Shown here piece by piece: positions 50,376 to 59,043 of a stretch of DNA of 64,000 nt. The position numbers and the translations under genes were made by a program. The stretch is from Nocardia altamirensis NBRC 108246 (lineage in GTDB: Bacteria > Actinomycetota > Actinomycetes > Mycobacteriales > Mycobacteriaceae): positions 91,657-155,656 of the forward strand of contig NZ_BDAY01000022.1 of the NCBI RefSeq assembly GCF_001612685.1, in the 5' to 3' direction. The stretch's first letter is position 1. Each line of letters begins with the position of its first letter. The notes under the pieces were generated by a model, which was not told the origin of the DNA, did not search any database, and saw nothing but the letters and a program-made list of their open reading frames with translations.

Positions 50376-51146
50376 ATGCTCAGCGACGCCCAGATCGATT
50401 CGTTCGTAACAGACGGTTTTGTCAAGGTGGCCGAGGCGTTTTCGCCGGAGACCGCCGCCGAGGGGCGCGAAATCCTGTGGCGGGCAACCGGATGTGATCC
50501 GGACGATCGTTCGACGTGGACCACGCCGGTGGTCCGGCTGGGCGACTTCGCGGACGCGCCCTTCGCGCGAGCAGTGACTTCGCCTGCGCTGATCGAAGCG
50601 TTCGATCAGCTCATCGGCGCGGGGCGTTGGCTGCCGCGGAACAGCCTCGGCACCTTTCCGATTCGCTTCCCCGTCCGTGCCGAAACCGGTGACGACGGCT
50701 GGCATCTCGACGTCAGTTTTCCCGGCGCCGATCCGGCGGACTACTTCACCTGGCGGGTGAATCTCTGGTCGAAGGGCCGTGCCCTGTTGATGCTGTTCCT
50801 GTTCTCCGATATCGGCGAGGAGGATGCGCCGACGCGCATTCGGGTCGGCTCGCACCGGCGGATACCGGCGTTGCTCGCGCCGTTCGGGGCGGACGGCGCC
50901 GAGCTGGGGCAGTTCGGGTACGGGCAGGCGACCGCCGATCTGCCCGAGGCATCGGCCACCGGCCGGGCCGGGGATGTCTACCTGTGCCACCCGTTCTTGG
51001 TGCACGCCGCGCAGCGGCACCGAGGGACGGAACCTCGGTTCCTGGCGCAGCCGCCGTTGCTGCTGCGCGCACCCTGCGTGCTTGATCGGGCGGACGGTGC
51101 GTATTCGCCGGTCGAGCGCGCGATCCGCCTCGGACTGGAGCCGTAG
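50376..51146 (+). CDS. Phytanoyl-CoA dioxygenase (PhyH) family protein
   Basis: A 256-residue Fe(II)/2-oxoglutarate-dependent oxygenase fold. The iron motif H-x-D is in GWHLDVSF, the distal His is in CHPFLVHAAQRHRG, and the following Arg in EPRF would bind 2-oxoglutarate. GGAGGGAAGG precedes the ATG at 50376. The substrate is unknown. Confidence 0.8.
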   Translation: MLSDAQIDSFVTDGFVKVAEAFSPETAAEGREILWRATGCDPDDRSTWTTPVVRLGDFADAPFARAVTSPALIEAFDQLIGAGRWLPRNSLGTFPIRFPVRAETGDDGWHLDVSFPGADPADYFTWRVNLWSKGRALLMLFLFSDIGEEDAPTRIRVGSHRRIPALLAPFGADGAELGQFGYGQATADLPEASATGRAGDVYLCHPFLVHAAQRHRGTEPRFLAQPPLLLRAPCVLDRADGAYSPVERAIRLGLEP

Positions 51147-51214
51147 CCGCGCAACGGCGTGTTACGTTCGCTGGGGCCGGAGGTGCGGACACGACCAGGC
51201 GGGGAGGTTTCAGG

Positions 51215-52741
51215 ATGACGCAGTTCCCGAGCGTTTTGTGGCACGACACGGAATCTGCTGCCCGCCAATGCCTTCCGGACATGCTGACCGATCTCAACCT
51301 GCACCGGATCATCGCGGCGGTGCTGCCCGATGGGGACCAGGAACCGTTGCGGGAGCATTTGCGGACACCGCTGCGCGACGTGGCGAGCATCGACTATCGG
51401 CACGAGATCTTCCGCGATCTCGAACACAATTCGGTCCGGGAACCGTTCATCACGTTCGTGCGAGCGCTGTGGGCGGTGCGGCGCGCCATCACCGAGTCGC
51501 GCACCGTTTATCACCCATACCAGCAACGCCGATTCCACCTCGACGCCGCGCTCGCCTACTGCCGGGCCGTCGTCGCATTGGACGAGTCGGTCGACCGTTC
51601 GACGATCGCCTCTCGCGGACTGCGGGAGTGGCTCGACGCGTTGAGCCGGTACCTCGCCGGCGCCGAATTCCAGCGGCTCGTCGCGGAATCGACTGCGCGA
51701 CAACAACAACTCAGCGAGATCAGATATCGCGTCGCGATCAAAGACCTGAACGTCTACGTCGACACCGACGACGGCGGTCCCGACTACACCGCACGTGTCG
51801 CCAAAGCCTTTGCCCCACTCCAGAACACCGAGCGCCCCGGCATCGAGCCGATGACGGCGAACTGGCCGGACATGAACCACGTCGAGGAGCAGATACTCGA
51901 TCGCGTGGTTGCGCAGCACCCGGATCAGTTCCGCGCGCTGGACGACTACTACGCACGGTTTCCTGATTTTCTCGACACCGCGATCGATACGTTCGCGGAC
52001 GAAATCCTGTTCTACCTCCTGTATTCGGTGTTCGTGGACCGGTTGACCGCACGCGGGTTGCCCTTCTGCTACCCCGAGGTCACCGCCTCGTTCGACGGCG
52101 TGCACGCCGAGGGCGCCTACGATCTGGCGCTGGGGTTGAAGCTGCTGGCGGCCGAGGCGACACCCGTGCAGAACGACTTTCAGCTGTCGGGCACCGAGCG
52201 CGTCTTCGTGGTGACCGGACCGAATCAAGGCGGCAAGAGCACCTTCGCGCGCATGTTCGGTCAGCTCGCCCATCTGGCCGCGGTCGGCTGTCCGGTGCCG
52301 GCCCGGCGTGCTCGAATACTGTTGACAGACAACCTGTCCACCCATTTCGAGCGACTCGAGCAGGCGGCGGATCCGGCCGGAAGGTTGCAGGCCGAACTCG
52401 TCCGCATGCAGGACGAACTGCAGCAGGCCACCGACCGAAGCATCGTGATCATGAACGAGAGTTTCAGTTCGACCACCGCCGCGGACGCGCGCGTGATCGG
52501 CGCTGATGTGCTGCGCCGGATCATCGAGCGGGGCGCGGTCGCGGTCTACGTGACGTTCCTCGACGAACTCGCCGATCTCGATCCGGCGGTGGTCAGCATG
52601 GTCGCCGGGGTCGGCGCCGACCCGACCGAGCGGACGTTCCGCATCGAACGCAGGCGGGCCGACGGCAACGCGCACGCGGCGGCCTTGGCCACCCGGTTCG
52701 GGCTGACCTACGACGCCATCGCCGAGCGGATCGCGCGATGA
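51215..52741 (+). CDS. MutS-like ATPase, first of a tandem pair
   Basis: A 508-residue protein with a helical MutS core/lever region and a C-terminal ABC-type ATPase domain: Walker A GPNQGGKST (residues 335-343), Walker B region SIVIMNESFSSTT, as in MutS family. The N-terminal mismatch-binding domain with the Phe-x-Glu motif is absent, so this is not canonical MutS. Its stop overlaps the ATG of a second MutS-like gene by four bases, which suggests a heterodimer. Corynebacteriales lack canonical MutS-MutL repair and use NucS, so the role is probably different. Confidence 0.8.
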   Translation: MTQFPSVLWHDTESAARQCLPDMLTDLNLHRIIAAVLPDGDQEPLREHLRTPLRDVASIDYRHEIFRDLEHNSVREPFITFVRALWAVRRAITESRTVYHPYQQRRFHLDAALAYCRAVVALDESVDRSTIASRGLREWLDALSRYLAGAEFQRLVAESTARQQQLSEIRYRVAIKDLNVYVDTDDGGPDYTARVAKAFAPLQNTERPGIEPMTANWPDMNHVEEQILDRVVAQHPDQFRALDDYYARFPDFLDTAIDTFADEILFYLLYSVFVDRLTARGLPFCYPEVTASFDGVHAEGAYDLALGLKLLAAEATPVQNDFQLSGTERVFVVTGPNQGGKSTFARMFGQLAHLAAVGCPVPARRARILLTDNLSTHFERLEQAADPAGRLQAELVRMQDELQQATDRSIVIMNESFSSTTAADARVIGADVLRRIIERGAVAVYVTFLDELADLDPAVVSMVAGVGADPTERTFRIERRRADGNAHAAALATRFGLTYDAIAERIAR

Positions 52742-54225
52742 AGGCCGAATTGCTGATCCCCGACGACGATCAGCAGCACTACGCCGCTCCCAACGGCAGC
52801 GCGCTCGTCGAAGATCTGGCATTGGCACCGCTTTTCGAGGCGATGGCCGGCGGCGATCCGTTCCTCCGCGAGGTCGTCGAGACCGTGCTGCCGCGCAGTC
52901 TCGGCACCGGCGACGCCATCCGCTACCGGCAGCAGATCCTCGCGGACTGCGTGGCCAATCCGGCGGCGGTGCGACACCTCTACGAGATGGCCACGGCCGC
53001 AGCACAAGTCCGACGATGGACCGGTCGCGATGCCCGCAGCAAGTTGAGCCTTTCGCTGGAGCCGCTGACCGAGCTCGCGGAACATGTGCGACGGCTGCGG
53101 GCTTCGTATGCGGACTACGCGCCGCAGTTCCGGTCCGACGGCCTCACCCGATTGGGCGCAAGGCTGACCGAACAGCTCGGCGACGACTACCTCGACAGCG
53201 TCGAAAAGCACATCGACGAACTGGGTTTCGAGCACGGCATGCAGATCAGCGCAGGCCTCGGCCCCGGCAACAAGGCCGTCGATGTGGTCATGCACGAGCC
53301 GCTGCGTCGGCGACGCCTGCTCGGCGCGGATCGTCCTGCCGGACAACACTTTCGGGTCGCCAACGACGACGAGCTCGGCACCGACTACCTGAACGCGCTG
53401 ATCAATACCGGCCTGCAGACGCTTGCCGACCACGTTTCCGCCGCCACGGATGCGGTCCAGGACTTCTTCCGCAGCCTGCGCGCCGAGCTGGGGTTCTATC
53501 TCGGTTGCTTGAATCTGAGGGATCGACTCACGGCGGCAGGCTACCCCTTGTGCACCCCAATCCCCGTGGCACACAACACCTTGCGTTGCACCGGATTACG
53601 CGATCCCGTGCTGTGTTTGACTACGGGTGGGGTCGCGGGCAACGCGATCGACGGGCACGCGTCGCTCGTCGTGGTGACCGGAGCCAACAGCGGCGGCAAG
53701 TCGACCTTCCTGCGCAGCGCCGGTGTGGCCCAGGTGATGGCGCAGGCGGGCATGTTCGTCGTCGCGGAGGCCTTCGAAGCGGACGTGCGCGCCGGGATCT
53801 TCACCCATTTCCGGGCCGAGGAAGACGCCACCATGACGCACGGCAAGTTCGTCGAGGAGCTCGCCAGGATGCGCGACCTCACCGACCGGATCGCCCCCAC
53901 CTCATTGGTCCTGCTCAACGAGCCGTTCTCGTCGACCGACGAGCGCGAGGCGGCCGAGATCGCCGGGCCCATCCTGCGGGCCATGCTCGACGCGGGCATC
54001 AAGATCGTTCTGGTCACCCACCTGTTCGACCTCGCCGACGGGCTCTATACCGACCGACGACCCGACGACCTATTCCTGCGCGCCGAGCGCCGCACCGACG
54101 GCACCCGCACGTTCCAGCTGATCGCGCAGAAACCGCTGCCGACCAGCCACGGCGGCGACACGTACCGCCGCATTTTCGGCGACGACCACGCAGACACTGC
54201 CATTCCGCCGCGATCGGTCGTATGA
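52738..54225 (+). CDS. MutS-like ATPase, second of a tandem pair
   Basis: A 495-residue paralogue of the preceding protein. Walker A is GANSGGKST (residues 315-323), the Walker B region is SLVLLNEPFSSTDERE and a His follows in VLVTHLFDLA. As in its partner, the mismatch-recognition domain is missing. The four-base ATGA overlap implies coupled translation and a fixed ratio of the two proteins. Confidence 0.82.
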   Translation: MKAELLIPDDDQQHYAAPNGSALVEDLALAPLFEAMAGGDPFLREVVETVLPRSLGTGDAIRYRQQILADCVANPAAVRHLYEMATAAAQVRRWTGRDARSKLSLSLEPLTELAEHVRRLRASYADYAPQFRSDGLTRLGARLTEQLGDDYLDSVEKHIDELGFEHGMQISAGLGPGNKAVDVVMHEPLRRRRLLGADRPAGQHFRVANDDELGTDYLNALINTGLQTLADHVSAATDAVQDFFRSLRAELGFYLGCLNLRDRLTAAGYPLCTPIPVAHNTLRCTGLRDPVLCLTTGGVAGNAIDGHASLVVVTGANSGGKSTFLRSAGVAQVMAQAGMFVVAEAFEADVRAGIFTHFRAEEDATMTHGKFVEELARMRDLTDRIAPTSLVLLNEPFSSTDEREAAEIAGPILRAMLDAGIKIVLVTHLFDLADGLYTDRRPDDLFLRAERRTDGTRTFQLIAQKPLPTSHGGDTYRRIFGDDHADTAIPPRSVV

Positions 54226-54233
54226 TCTAGATT

Positions 54234-54248
54234 GTTAGCTTGGCTAAC
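54234..54248. promoter_or_regulatory. GTTAGC-N3-GCTAAC palindrome
   Basis: A perfect six-base inverted repeat with a three-base centre begins nine bases after the mutS-like stop and 145 bases before the methyltransferase start. It resembles an operator of TetR or MarR type and does not match the IdeR iron box. Confidence 0.4.
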
Positions 54249-54392
54249 ACTGCGAACGCTCTAACCCCATCGACAGCAGCGTAATTACCACGTCGACAAG
54301 ACGATTCGTGCTGCCCGGGCGAGATCGACCGCCGGGTCCTGCGGTGCCGGACGGCTTGTCGAAGGTCTTTTCCACACTTCGAGGAGAGCATT

Positions 54393-55286
54393 ATGCGTAC
54401 CGAAGGCGACACCTGGGACATCGTGAGCAGCGTCGGGATGACCGCGCTCCAGGTCGCGGCCGCGCGGGCGGTCGAGGCACAGCGGCCCGACGCACTGGTC
54501 CATGACGAATACGCCGCCCTGTTCGTGGCGGCCGCGGGCGACGCGGATACGGCGAGGGCGATCGCCGACCCAGCGCACTGGGCGGGCACCCCGCTCGCGA
54601 ACGGCTTCATGGGACTGCGCAGCAAGTTCTTCGACGACCTGTTCATCGACGCGGGGTCGGCCGGGGTGCGGCAGGCGGTAATCCTGGCCGCCGGGCTCGA
54701 CGCGCGCGCATATCGGCTGGACTGGCCCACGGGCACGACGGTGTTCGAGGTCGACCAGCCGAAGGTGCTGGAGTTCAAACGGCAGGTCCTCACCGATGCC
54801 GGCGCGGTGCCCAAGGCCGACCGCAGGGAGGTGGCCGTCGACCTGCGCGACGACTGGCCCGCCGCCCTCATCGACGCGGGCTTCGACCCAGCCGAGCCCA
54901 CCGCATGGTCGGCCGAAGGTCTGCTCCCCTACCTCCCTGGAGCCGCCCAGGACGCCCTCTTCACTCGGATCGATCTGCTGTCGGCGCCAGGCAGCCGACT
55001 GGCCACCGACACCACCGCGGACACCATCGACTTCCAGCAGCTCGCCGACTACCAAGCAGAACACGCGAGCGACTCGCCCTTCGGCAAGCTCGACGTCGGC
55101 TCGCTCTTCTACACCGACGAGCGCGCCGACCCCGCCGTCTGGTTGGCCGGGCAAGGATGGACAACCGCCGCGTTCGCCGCCGGAGAACTCGCCACGCGCT
55201 ACGACCGCTCGATTCCTGAAGTGCCTGGGCCTTTCGCGCAGCTGTTCAAGGGCATTCGCTATCTGCAGGCCGTCAAACCTTCCTGA
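54393..55286 (+). CDS. SAM-dependent methyltransferase (TIGR00027/LCMT-like family)
   Basis: A 297-residue member of the large mycobacterial/nocardial methyltransferase family. It has WDIVSSVGMTALQVAAARA at the N-terminus, QAVILAAGLDARAYRLDWP as the SAM site, FEVDQPKVLEFK and AEGLLPYLP. Members methylate largely unknown substrates. GAGGAGAG precedes the ATG. Its 3' end overlaps that of the convergent gene by 14 bases. Confidence 0.9.
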   Translation: MRTEGDTWDIVSSVGMTALQVAAARAVEAQRPDALVHDEYAALFVAAAGDADTARAIADPAHWAGTPLANGFMGLRSKFFDDLFIDAGSAGVRQAVILAAGLDARAYRLDWPTGTTVFEVDQPKVLEFKRQVLTDAGAVPKADRREVAVDLRDDWPAALIDAGFDPAEPTAWSAEGLLPYLPGAAQDALFTRIDLLSAPGSRLATDTTADTIDFQQLADYQAEHASDSPFGKLDVGSLFYTDERADPAVWLAGQGWTTAAFAAGELATRYDRSIPEVPGPFAQLFKGIRYLQAVKPS

Positions 55287-55923
55287 ACAGCGTGTCGGCG
55301 CCGGGACCGGAGAGCTGCGTCGCAGCCGCGGCCCGGCCGGTCGCCAGCAACAGCAACGCACCTGCGGTGCCATGCACCAGCGGGCCGTCGCCGACCGACC
55401 ACTCGATATCGGTGGCCGCGAGGCGATAGCCCGCCAGCCGCTCCTCGATACCGAACCGGGAGGCGGTCGCCCACACCCGGTCGAGCGCCGAACGTGAAGC
55501 ACCCGTAGGCATTTCGCGGTCGATGCCGAGCGGTATCGCGATGTCTTGCCCGTGCACGAGCACATCGAGGAGCCGATCGGCGGGCACGGTGGCGATCGGC
55601 GTGAACCGGGACGGGACGCTGGCCCGCAATTCGTCGAGCAGCTGCCGGGTGCCGACCCGGTCGGCATGGCGAATGGCGGCATCGCGCAACGCACGGTCGA
55701 CGCTGCCGCGCGCCCGGATCAGGTTCGCCACAATCCAGCCGAGATGAGCGTGGGTGCACTGCGTCGTGTGCGCGACGACATCGCGGATCCGCCATTCGGC
55801 GCAGAGAGATTGGCGATCCCAGTCGGACTCGGACAGCTCGGCGAGCAGATCGGCCAGGCTGGATCGTTCGGCGGCGGTGGCGCGCCAGACCTCCTCGGCT
55901 GTCATGGATTCGGTGCGGTTCAT
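55273..55923 (-). CDS. Maleylpyruvate isomerase-family (DinB-like, mycothiol-type) enzyme
   Basis: A 216-residue DinB-fold protein of the mycothiol-dependent maleylpyruvate isomerase family. WRIRDVVAHTT near residue 46 carries the first metal His, and RLLDVLVHGQDIAIPLG near residue 120 carries the others. These enzymes use mycothiol for isomerisation or detoxification. GAGAGG lies seven bases before the ATG. The promoter upstream has a 20-base spacer with a MerR-type operator, so the divergent MerR regulator probably activates it. Confidence 0.82.
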   Translation of the reverse strand: MNRTESMTAEEVWRATAAERSSLADLLAELSESDWDRQSLCAEWRIRDVVAHTTQCTHAHLGWIVANLIRARGSVDRALRDAAIRHADRVGTRQLLDELRASVPSRFTPIATVPADRLLDVLVHGQDIAIPLGIDREMPTGASRSALDRVWATASRFGIEERLAGYRLAATDIEWSVGDGPLVHGTAGALLLLATGRAAAATQLSGPGADTLFRKV

Positions 55924-55953
55924 CGGTCGACCTCTCTCGTTCGTGGTTCCACT

Positions 55954-55985
55954 ACGCTAAGAACTCCACCCAAGTGGAGGTGCAA
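55954..55985 (-). promoter_or_regulatory. MerR-type promoter with dyad operator in long spacer
   Basis: On the minus strand TTGCAC (55985-55980) is the -35 and TAGCGT (55959-55954) the -10, with a 20-base spacer. The spacer contains the perfect inverted repeat CTCCAC-TTGG-GTGGAG (55979-55964). A long spacer with a centred dyad is the hallmark of promoters activated by MerR-family proteins. Confidence 0.7.
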
Positions 55986-56930
55986 GCCGAAGTGACCGAG
56001 GACACACACGCTCAGGTGCGCGAGCGTCCGCGAGGCGAAACCGTCAGCATCGGAGAGCTGTCCCGCCGAACCGGCGTTCCCGTTCGCACCATCCGGTTCT
56101 ATTGCGACAGTGGGGTTTTGCGGTATCAGCGCTCCAGCGCGGGCCATCGCATCTTCGACTCCCCCGCCGCGATCGACCGATTGCTGCTGGTGCGCAGGCT
56201 CCGTGCGCTCGGGTTGTCGCTCACCGCGATAGTTCCGGTCCTCGAGGGATCCGCATCGCTCGGCGACGCGGTCGCCGCCGAACGCGCCGCCCTCGATACC
56301 GAGCTCGACACCCTCCGCTGGCGGCGCGCCGCTTTGCTCGCGGTCGAGAGCGCGCCCGTCGCGCAACGTCCGCAGCGCCTGGAACTGCTTGCCGCCGTGC
56401 ACGACCGCGGTGCCGTCCTCGACACCGTCGTGGACTTCTGGCGGCCGATACTCGCGCCGTTGCCTCGGGAACAGTTCGACGGGTTCATCGAGATGACGCT
56501 GCCGCCGCTGCCGAGCGAACCCGATCCGCGTCAGGTGGTCGCCTACGCCGAGCTCACCACGCTCGCGACCGATACTCAGGTCCAAACAGCTATGGCGCAA
56601 CAGATTTGGCGATCCGACCACGCTGGGATCCGTGACCGGCATCATCTGCTGACGGCGCTTCCCGCCGCATACGAAGTCGTGGCCCCGCTGGTGACCGCCA
56701 ACGAAACCCCACGCCCCGGAGCCGAACTCGACCAGTTCGTGCACGCCCACGCCACAGCCCGCCGCGAACGCGACACTCCCCAGTTCCGCCGCAGGCTCCT
56801 CGACGGAGCAACCGACGACGACCCCCGTCTGCGCCGCTACTGGCGCAGCACCGCCGAAATCACCGGCCCAGAACCAACACTGGGCGCAATCTACTACTGG
56901 CTCATCGACGCCCTACGCGTCACGGCCTAG
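55974..56930 (+). CDS. MerR-family transcriptional regulator
   Basis: A regulator of about 318 residues. The MerR winged helix begins SIGELSRRTGVPVRTIRFYC and continues SGVLRYQRSSAGHRIF, followed by a coiled-coil helix and a long C-terminal effector domain of about 230 residues. No metal-binding cysteine cluster is present, so the ligand is probably organic. Possible GTG starts are 55974, 55980 and 55992; the first lies in the operator itself, so a later one is plausible. Confidence 0.85.
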   Translation: MEVQAEVTEDTHAQVRERPRGETVSIGELSRRTGVPVRTIRFYCDSGVLRYQRSSAGHRIFDSPAAIDRLLLVRRLRALGLSLTAIVPVLEGSASLGDAVAAERAALDTELDTLRWRRAALLAVESAPVAQRPQRLELLAAVHDRGAVLDTVVDFWRPILAPLPREQFDGFIEMTLPPLPSEPDPRQVVAYAELTTLATDTQVQTAMAQQIWRSDHAGIRDRHHLLTALPAAYEVVAPLVTANETPRPGAELDQFVHAHATARRERDTPQFRRRLLDGATDDDPRLRRYWRSTAEITGPEPTLGAIYYWLIDALRVTA

Positions 56931-56982
56931 AGACTTCGACACAGGCCCCTGGTCGGCGCTACCGAACCAGTTGGTGACTGAG

Positions 56983-57038
56983 CGAGTGGGACATGGCGGA
57001 GGCGTTTACGGCGTGGCGCCTCCACCATGTCCCACTCG
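56983..57038. terminator. Bidirectional hairpin terminator
   Basis: A stem of about 22 bases with a single mismatch (CGAGTGGGACATGG and GGAGGCG on one arm) and a 12-base loop lies between the convergent MerR and membrane-protein genes. It has no T-run but is long enough to stop transcription from both sides. Confidence 0.75.
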
Positions 57039-57115
57039 TGCGAGCCCATCCCGCCGAGCGGGATACGGCCTAGGGCAGCTCGCCTGAGACCACTCGTTGC
57101 CCGGACGGCGGTCGA

Positions 57116-58831
57116 TCAGCGGTCGCGGCTTGCGGCCGGGGTCGAGGCTTTGCGGCTGGTGCGGGCGCGGCGACGGGCGGCCTGGAGTTCGGCGAGTTCC
57201 TGTTCGAGGATTTCGGCGATCCGGAATTGGCCGGTGTCGTGGATTTCGGGGGTGGGGATGGCCGGGGCTTCTTTCCCGGTCTTGGGGTCCGGTGTGGTGG
57301 ACGGCTTTTCGGCCACGGCAGGCTTGCCCTTGATGGCAGCCGTGGTGGCGGTGGCCGACTGGGCCGTTGTCGACGCGACGGTGAGCTTGTCGGTGCGTGC
57401 CGGCGTCGCGGGGGTGCTCGGCTTCGCCGCCGCAGGCTGAGCCGCGATCTTCGTTGGCGCAGCCGGCTTTTGCGGTGCGGCCGGGGTGACCGGCGTTGCG
57501 GCCTGCTTCGCCACCACCGGCGCCGACTTCGCGGGCGCGGGAGCCGGCTTCACGGGCGCGACCGGCTTGATGTCGAGATCGGCGGGTACGCTCCGCTTTT
57601 CCGCGATCGGCTGCTCTACGGGAGACAGGTCGGCGGTAGCCGGCTTGCTCTTCGCCACCGGCGACACCACCGGCTCAGCCGCTTTGACGGTCGCCGCAGG
57701 CTTGCGCTCGGCGGCAGTCTTCTCGACGGTCTTGGTCTCCACCGTGGTGCTCGCGCTGCCGTTCCTGGCACTGGTGGTCCTGCGCTCGGAATCGGTGGAG
57801 ACGCGACCGTTCTCGGACTTGGCCGGGGTGATCCGTTCGGTGACCCGGAACGGGTTGGTGACCTCGGTTTCCTGCACGGTGGTCGACGTGACCTCGATGT
57901 CGGGGTCGACGATGTTCGAGCCCGCGTCCAGTTCCGCCAGCGGATCCGGCTCGGCCTCGACGGTCAGCTCGGCAACATGGCTCGACGCCATCACCTCTGG
58001 CGTCGGGCGGCGCAGGCGGTAGCTGGCGATCGCGGGCAGCGTGCGGCGAATCTGCTCGGCCGGGTCGGGCAGATCGCGCACCTGGTCGGTCGCCCGGTGG
58101 ATGGCGAGGCCGTAGCGCGCGCTCGCGGCGTCGTGGATGAGCAGCGCCACGCCGATCATCACCGGCGCGACAGCGTGCACGGCGGCGTCGTACCAGTGCT
58201 CGGCTCGCACGTAGGGGTAGGTGTTCAGGGTGACTGTCAGTGACAGCAGCGCGATTTCGGCAGCGACGACCTGGCGCCGGTTATCGACGACCCCCCATTC
58301 GGCCACCTTGTTGGTGCCGATCATGATGATGATCAAGCAGACACTGATCATGCCTTCGAGCAGATAGCTGAACCAGAACAACGGGTCGTTCGGCCCGCCA
58401 GGAGCGATGTTCTGCTGCACGTTGACTGCGGACCACAACATGCCTGCACCGACGACACCGGCCAGCGCGCGCAGCGACCAGGACCGGTGCCGATATAGCG
58501 AGGCCAGTTTGGCGTGCGGACTCGACTCGCGGCGCTGCGCGGCAATTGCCTTGCGGGCCAGCAACAGATCTCGCATGTCGGCCTTCTCGATCGCTTCGGT
58601 GGTCTGCCTGGCGCGGTCGGCCGCCGACGCGGCGGCTTGAGCCTCTTTCCAGCGCTGCCCACGGTCCTGGCCGCGAATCCGTTCGGCTAGCTCGCGTTCG
58701 GCGTGCAGCTCGTCCTCGGAGAGCGCTTCGGTCAACGCGGGATCGAATTGATATGCCAGCCGGCCACGGGCCTTCTCGACCCGCCTCGCCAGCTGCGTGA
58801 CCTCGTCCTCGATGGGATGCTGGATGGTCAT
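57116..58831 (-). CDS. Membrane protein with long Ala/Pro/Lys-rich tail (DUF2637-like?)
   Basis: A 571-residue protein. Residues 1-115 are charged helices, 116-260 hold four hydrophobic segments (LASLYRHRSWSLRALAGVVG, FSYLLEGMISVCLIIIMIG and two more), and the last 250 residues are low-complexity Ala/Pro/Lys/Thr repeats ending in a charged helix. The membrane part resembles DUF2637/SpdB-like proteins found on actinobacterial conjugative elements, but I am not certain, and no transfer genes are near. GGAG precedes the ATG at 58831. Confidence 0.6.
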   Translation of the reverse strand: MTIQHPIEDEVTQLARRVEKARGRLAYQFDPALTEALSEDELHAERELAERIRGQDRGQRWKEAQAAASAADRARQTTEAIEKADMRDLLLARKAIAAQRRESSPHAKLASLYRHRSWSLRALAGVVGAGMLWSAVNVQQNIAPGGPNDPLFWFSYLLEGMISVCLIIIMIGTNKVAEWGVVDNRRQVVAAEIALLSLTVTLNTYPYVRAEHWYDAAVHAVAPVMIGVALLIHDAASARYGLAIHRATDQVRDLPDPAEQIRRTLPAIASYRLRRPTPEVMASSHVAELTVEAEPDPLAELDAGSNIVDPDIEVTSTTVQETEVTNPFRVTERITPAKSENGRVSTDSERRTTSARNGSASTTVETKTVEKTAAERKPAATVKAAEPVVSPVAKSKPATADLSPVEQPIAEKRSVPADLDIKPVAPVKPAPAPAKSAPVVAKQAATPVTPAAPQKPAAPTKIAAQPAAAKPSTPATPARTDKLTVASTTAQSATATTAAIKGKPAVAEKPSTTPDPKTGKEAPAIPTPEIHDTGQFRIAEILEQELAELQAARRRARTSRKASTPAASRDR

Positions 58832-59043
58832 TTCGGCTCCAAGAGGAGATTCGATGGCAGACAAGTGATCACGCGTGGGAAGGCTACATCGCATTTCCGG
58901 CCGACGCACCGTTGCGCCCGAAAACGGCCGATTTGCCGGGAGAATGCGGCGCGCCGCGACACGCGTTTCGGGACAGCATAGAACAGGCTCCGTGGTCTGT
59001 CTCGGCGACGTCGCGGCAACACAGAATCAGGAATGATTCGCCT

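Noticed and set aside
51215..54225. Canonical MutS mismatch-repair genes
   Set aside because: Neither protein has the N-terminal mismatch-binding domain or the usual length of about 850 residues, and no mutL is present.
54234..54248. Iron box (IdeR/DtxR site)
   Set aside because: GTTAGC-N3-GCTAAC has the wrong half-site spacing and lacks the outer TTA/TAA parts of the 19-bp iron box.
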